From Nymphaea colorata (lineage: Eukaryota; Streptophyta; Magnoliopsida; Nymphaeales; Nymphaeaceae), in NCBI RefSeq assembly GCF_008831285.2, contig NC_045139.1:21244412-21308411 (forward strand): a stretch of 64,000 nt of DNA. Direction: 5' to 3'. The notes beneath the pieces were generated by a model that saw only the letters and a program-made list of their open reading frames with translations, had not been told where the DNA came from and ran no database searches. Shown here piece by piece: positions 59,759-64,000 of the stretch; position 1 is the stretch's first letter; every line of letters begins with the position of its first letter. Made by a program: the position numbers and the translations under genes.

Positions 59759-62235
59759 TCATTGTTCTTCACTGCTGTTTCTGATGGACGATGAGATGCA
59801 TAAACTGGGGAATTCTGGTAGTTTGGCAAGTGGAGGAAGAGGCACTTCAACAGCAAAGACCTTTTCAGAGGCTCCCTGGTCGGCCTTAACAGTAGCCCCT
59901 TTCAGTGATTCTATGAGCAAGCTCCCTAGTGCCCTAAATGGATGTCGTAACTTCTGCTTCATAAACAATAAAACAGAAACTTCTGATAACTGCCAGAATG
60001 CAGTTATCAGAATCATGGCGGAAAGCAACCAATGTGTGATGCGATTCTGGCTTTTCATATTTTTAAGCTCTCTTAATACTTCTTCCGCCCTCACAATGGG
60101 CGTTGTCATTCTGTCTGCGCCATTCTTGATGCATGCTTCACCTGCTTCTGTAGATTCAAAAAGGCTTGAGTCATGCATGGATGCTGGTGAGTGCTGCTGT
60201 CATCCGTCCTTTAGCAACTCCAACTGTAACCCATGCGAGATGTTGGAGGAGAAAAGTAAAAAACTGATCATCTCACTTGAATAAACACTTATTAGTTCCT
60301 TACGCCCTCAGAATTCCAAATAGACAAATAATAGAATTGGGATCAAAGACTGAAAATTAAGAGATTTAGAACCTATAGTCTTTATTTAGGTGCTTGACTT
60401 GTTTTCTTAGTGTGTGCAAAGATTTTCTAATAAAGAGGAATAAACATCAAATTTTGAGGAAGAGTCAGACTACGCAGTAGCATGCATAAACTCTTAAAGG
60501 AAAAGACCACTCATTTCCGTAGACGAAAATGTGGACAAGGTAATAATATTATCAATAAGAAAGATTTTTTATTATGAGCTTTAAGTTCATATTTGCGACT
60601 TGAAATTTCAAGCACCTTCCAAGGATTGTCACATAAGGATTGTCACATAAGACGTTAACGGGTATAATACGGTGAGGAAAAAAACGGATATAATACGGCG
60701 AGAAAAAAAATCTCGAGAATAAAACGGGAAAAAGACGGTAAATTTTTAAAAAATAAATAAAAAATCCTAACAATTATATAAAAATAAAATAAATAAAAAA
60801 TTAAAAAGACATTGGAAAATAGCTAGATAAGCAACAAATTTTAGGTACACGTCTGAAACAATTTGCTAACTTAAAAATTAAAAATAAAATTTAAATTGAA
60901 AATAAAGTTTAAAGTTATAAATTCTTTCCCTTCCCCTTTCCCTCCCTTGCAATTGAACTCCAGCAAGATGAGGGAAAAGGGAAAATTAAAAGGGGAAAAA
61001 GAGAACTAAGGAGAGAATGGCGGGAAGTTAATAAGCCCCTTTCTCTTCTAAAAAGACGTTTTTGCCATTAAAAAGAGCATCCAAGTTTAAAAAAACCAAT
61101 TCGTTTACAAATATTACATGCGTGCCATCCTTGAAAAAAACGTTTGAGCGTCAAGTTAAAAAAAACCATCATCCTTTAAAAAGACGTTTTTGGGAGCATC
61201 CAAGTTAAAAAAAACCAATTCTTTTACAAATATTACACGAGTGCCATTTCTATTGTGTCTAAAAAAGTGGAAGACCCGTATAAAACGCGTTTTATTCGCG
61301 TTTTTTATTTTTAAACGTTTTTTTGAAAAAAAAAGCGTTTTATTTCCGTTTTATACGATAAAAACGTTTTTAACGTATAATACACGTTTTTTTAAAATAA
61401 CGGCGTTTTTTGTGACAACTTGATGAATGTTCTCCTCAAAACCCCATTTGCCATTGTTACTCTAGTCAAGCTTTGATGAATCAATATCGCATGTAGGAAA
61501 AGCAGAAGATAAAGAGAGAAAGTGCGTGATCTGTTTCTAGTCATGGCAAACATGATTGCACATGCTTCACTGCATTCTGTCCCTAACTCATGCATGTCTG
61601 AGATGTATTCGAGCCCGTAGCAACATACGAACAGGGCTCCAACAAAACCTGTTTAAAGCAGATCCTAGGTACATGACGAGATGCGATTTTATTTAAATGA
61701 AACTCAAAAGTTAAATCTGCATCTTTATACAAGGTCTCTCGCTTTCTCAATTCTCACAAATGAGACCATTCGAATTCAATCGAACTGCACGATCAACTAT
61801 GACACGAACCACCATATGAATGGTCTTGCTTCTACACCATGAAAATATTTTAGTGTCCTGAAGTAGCGGCATTTTACCTCCTATACAAAACTTGACCTAT
61901 CGCAAATTCGCATTTGCCATCATCTTCTTTTAAGGAACCCATCCTACGGCGTAAAATAGAAGATGAAATTCTCCAAGGAAGAAGATTAAAAGGCAAATCT
62001 GATAGGAACCAGAACCGCCCATCAAAGTGAACGAGAAGAAAAAGCAGCCTCGCTTCATACTAATGAAATGGACTGATAAATTAATGACCTGAGACAGCAA
62101 GCAGGAGAATGATTGCCAGTCCTTTCCGTCGCCGCTGCTATGGCAGTCGGAGACACCACCATACTCGCGATTCTCCTCAATGAGCCGTTCGATGGCCTCC
62201 TGGATCATCTTCACGCTTCCTTCTTGGCCTTCCAT
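59759..62235 (-). CDS. Small single-pass membrane protein of unknown function (two exons)
   Basis: Proposed model: complement(join(59759..60196,62089..62235)), 194 residues. Exon 1 begins MEGQEGSVKMIQEAIERLIE and ends FSCLLSQ at donor CAG|GTCATT. Exon 2 runs SMHDSSLFESTEAGEAC, a helical EEVLRELKNMKSQN, the hydrophobic segment WLLSAMILITAFWQLSEVSVL, then KLRHPFRALGSLL and a Pro-rich tail PLPPLAKLPEFPSL, stop at 59759-59761. The RITHWLLSAM...WQLSEVSLLL pattern followed by PFRSLG is one I associate with an uncharacterised plant membrane-protein family. Two acceptors are possible; the better pyrimidine-tract one (exon start 60223) gives LELLKDG then TGA. The model here uses the downstream CAG (60196). 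Internal ATG 60178 could instead start a 139-residue protein. Neighbour of NTF2, opposite strand. Confidence 0.6.
60197..62088 (-). other. Intron of the membrane-protein gene
   Basis: Inferred 1.89-kb intron, GT at 62088-62087 and AG at 60198-60197 (or 60225-60224 for the alternative acceptor). It contains the MITE at 60640-61418 and otherwise AT-rich sequence. Confidence 0.5.
60640..61418. mobile_element. TTGTCACA-ended MITE (779 bp)
   Basis: Left TTGTCACATAAGACG, right end complement TTGTCACAAAAAACGCCG. It is AT-rich with AAAACGTTTTTAACGTATAATACACG-like subterminal words on both sides (GTATAATACGG at left). The left end is preceded by a 14-bp direct repeat (GATTGTCACATAAG twice, 60624-60651), so the outer boundary is uncertain. 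Same family as 38477-38798. Confidence 0.65.
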
Positions 62236-64000
62236 GCCTTCTCTCTGCAGAACCGTATAACCCCAATCCCGCCGGGTCGTCCAGGTGTGATCGTTGACAG
62301 TTACGTTGTTTACGTAACGATGCTTACGCAACGGAGTTTTAACACGTTAGTTTCAAGCGGAAAGCAGTGGACACCTTCGGCCCCCAGCATTGAAGCTCAG
62401 TTTGATAACCGGCGGCTGAATTTATCGACGCATATTATTGGTATTAATAGTATACGGCAAGCTTAGTACTATTTGACAGCAAACTCAGGTCGCTATTTGG
62501 CCTGCAGGAACTACAACAGGCTTGAATGCTTAACTAGGAGGATTACTTATGCCCAGACTACGTTTTATGCCTTGTAGGGGTCCCCCAAACCGCTAATAAC
62601 TGGTTATGAAGTTTGGTTGTTTTGGCTCTATGAAATTTGAGCTTGTCAACTCCAAGGGGTTCGCCCAGCTGGTTGGACCAGAGCAAGTAAAAGGCCAGTC
62701 ATTGTTTTGGTCGTCATGGGGATCATACCATACTAACATGTCGATGATGTGTAACACTTCCTTGAAAGTTCTCATATTGTAGGGAATCTTGAGGAACTTA
62801 TAAAGGAGTCTGAGTTGGGATCTGCTGGGATCTGCCAAATGGGGAGCTCAAGCGTAATGTGGAAATGGATTGGGTTATTATAGTAGTATTATGGCCGATT
62901 AACTCTCGTACCTAGGTCTCATGCACTCAAACACGTGTACCCTTAATGGGTAGATTGTAACATCCCGAGAGTTTGATCCTATATATAAGATTGCGATGAA
63001 TCTTATGAAACATATAAAGAGGTTGACTAAGTGATCAAATATTGATCTTCTGAAACTTCGAGGTTGACTAAGTGATTAAATATTGTGGTTTCTAGCTTTT
63101 TTTAAGCTAAAATTGCTGCTAAGGGTGGGTTAGGATCCACTAAATGTGAAGCCCGATCCTGGTGCGGTGAGTGGGCTAGGCTGTTACATAGTGACAAAGC
63201 CTCTTAAACGAGTGGAAAACTTAAATGTAACAGCTTGCCAACTTAGTTGGAGAGCCATGCTTGAGAAAGAGGGAAAAGGGAGTGAGGTGGAGCATAACCC
63301 ATATACAAGAGAAACAGTTACAATAAAGTTGCATTACAAGGAAATTGTAAAGAGCAAATTAGAGCACAGAACACGACACTCCTATTCTTCTTACATTGGT
63401 ACGAATAAGTAGCAAGGAAGAATGTCACGCATGACCTCCTGCTTTTACGGATAATCATTTAGTGTGCACCCTCTTCAACTTTTTTGAAGGCTCAGCATCT
63501 ATGAGTCAGAATGCCAGAATTCACTATCCAGCTAATAAGTTATGTGGTTCAGTTCTCAGCCTTCACAGAATCATCATCGCCGCAGGATTCCGTTGCCTGT
63601 TTTCAGCCCCCTTCAAGGCAAATGAAGAGAGAAAAAGTTATTATAAGTTTGCGGATGAGTCAGGTGAGTACTGACAAAGTTTGGACAAATATTTACAAGT
63701 CTTTAGAATAAGAACAGATCTCAAAGCCTCTGTCTGCATTTTGTAAGAGGTAGACTTGACACTCTAGCCTGTGATAGCTTGCTGGCTACCCAAGCACTTA
63801 TACCGTTGCAATGCAGTTGCCGTTAATATTGGAGAAACAACAGGCCATCTTGAATACTACCGTTGCTACCCCGGTAAATTCTAGTGTCACGGTTGAGATA
63901 ACCTTGGTTTTCTGATAGCTTCCAAGCATGTGAGTGTACTGTTGGCTAGCATCAGGTGAATCAACTAGGGAAAGCACTCTATAGACAACTTCATTAAGAG
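62236..64000. other. Upstream flank of the membrane-protein gene and right end of the window
   Basis: The first 100-200 bp are probably the 5' UTR/promoter of the minus-strand gene (TTCTGCAG just upstream of its ATG could be a UTR acceptor). Beyond that, open frames at 62593-62838 (-), 63146-63412 (+) and 63462-63711 (+) have no recognisable domain. No gene is claimed. Confidence 0.35.

Noticed and set aside
59745-60284. 179-codon plus-strand frame
   Set aside because: Shadow of the minus-strand membrane-protein exon, whose helix and membrane segment make better biological sense.
62593-62838. 81-codon minus-strand frame with a WYDPHDDQNNDWPF-type sequence
   Set aside because: Looks somewhat protein-like but no family recognised and no exon signals; insufficient support.

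Overview
The window is nuclear DNA of a flowering plant. The reasons are spliced plant genes (a cytokinin-receptor histidine kinase and nuclear transport factor 2), GT-AG introns, Ty1/copia and Ty3/gypsy LTR retrotransposons with tRNA-Met primer sites, and several families of short inverted-repeat (MITE) elements. I cannot name the species. The NTF2 C-terminus resembles non-grass angiosperms more than grasses, but that is only an impression from remembered sequences.

Only three host genes are supported. (1) At 1-1258 (+) lies the 3' end of an HK3/AHK3-type hybrid histidine kinase. (2) At 36725-56509 (+) lies a complete NTF2 gene whose two coding exons (297 nt and 75 nt) are separated by a 19.4-kb intron full of transposons. 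(3) At 59759-62235 (-) lies a two-exon gene for a small protein with one membrane segment. From memory, Arabidopsis has AHK3 (At1g27320) and NTF2A (At1g27310) next to each other, with small membrane-protein genes beside them (At1g27290/At1g27300). This block may therefore be an ancient microsyntenic segment inflated by transposons.

Layout: 1.3-9 kb is intergenic DNA with microsatellites, a 176-bp tandem duplication, CACTA-like and hAT-like ends and a diverged satellite. 9.0-13.75 kb holds two blocks related to a giant LTR. 13.87-14.18 kb is a Myb/SANT-like pseudogene split by the next element. 14181-26485 is a 12.3-kb LTR element with 358-bp LTRs and GATTA target duplications. It has no recognisable gag-pol of its own, but carries a 2-oxoglutarate-oxygenase-like fragment, a nested 3.35-kb solo LTR (GGTGA duplications) and an antisense Tat/Ogre-like gypsy fragment. 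26.5-30.3 kb holds a short-repeat array and a broken coiled-coil gene relic. 30328-35787 is a complete but dead chromovirus (406-bp LTRs, GGTAG duplications).

The NTF2 intron holds two copia elements, at least two copies of a hAT-like MITE rich in the palindrome GTATCGTACGATAC, two MITEs with CTATGTCAC-type ends and other MITEs, nested several levels deep. Downstream of NTF2 is a GC-rich hAT MITE with an exact 8-bp duplication. The last gene has a further MITE in its intron.

The host genes are functionally unrelated: cytokinin perception, Ran/nuclear import and an unknown membrane protein. The main interest is the nested-transposon history and how NTF2 keeps being expressed across its intron. 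I saw no CRISPR array, operon-like system or RNA gene.
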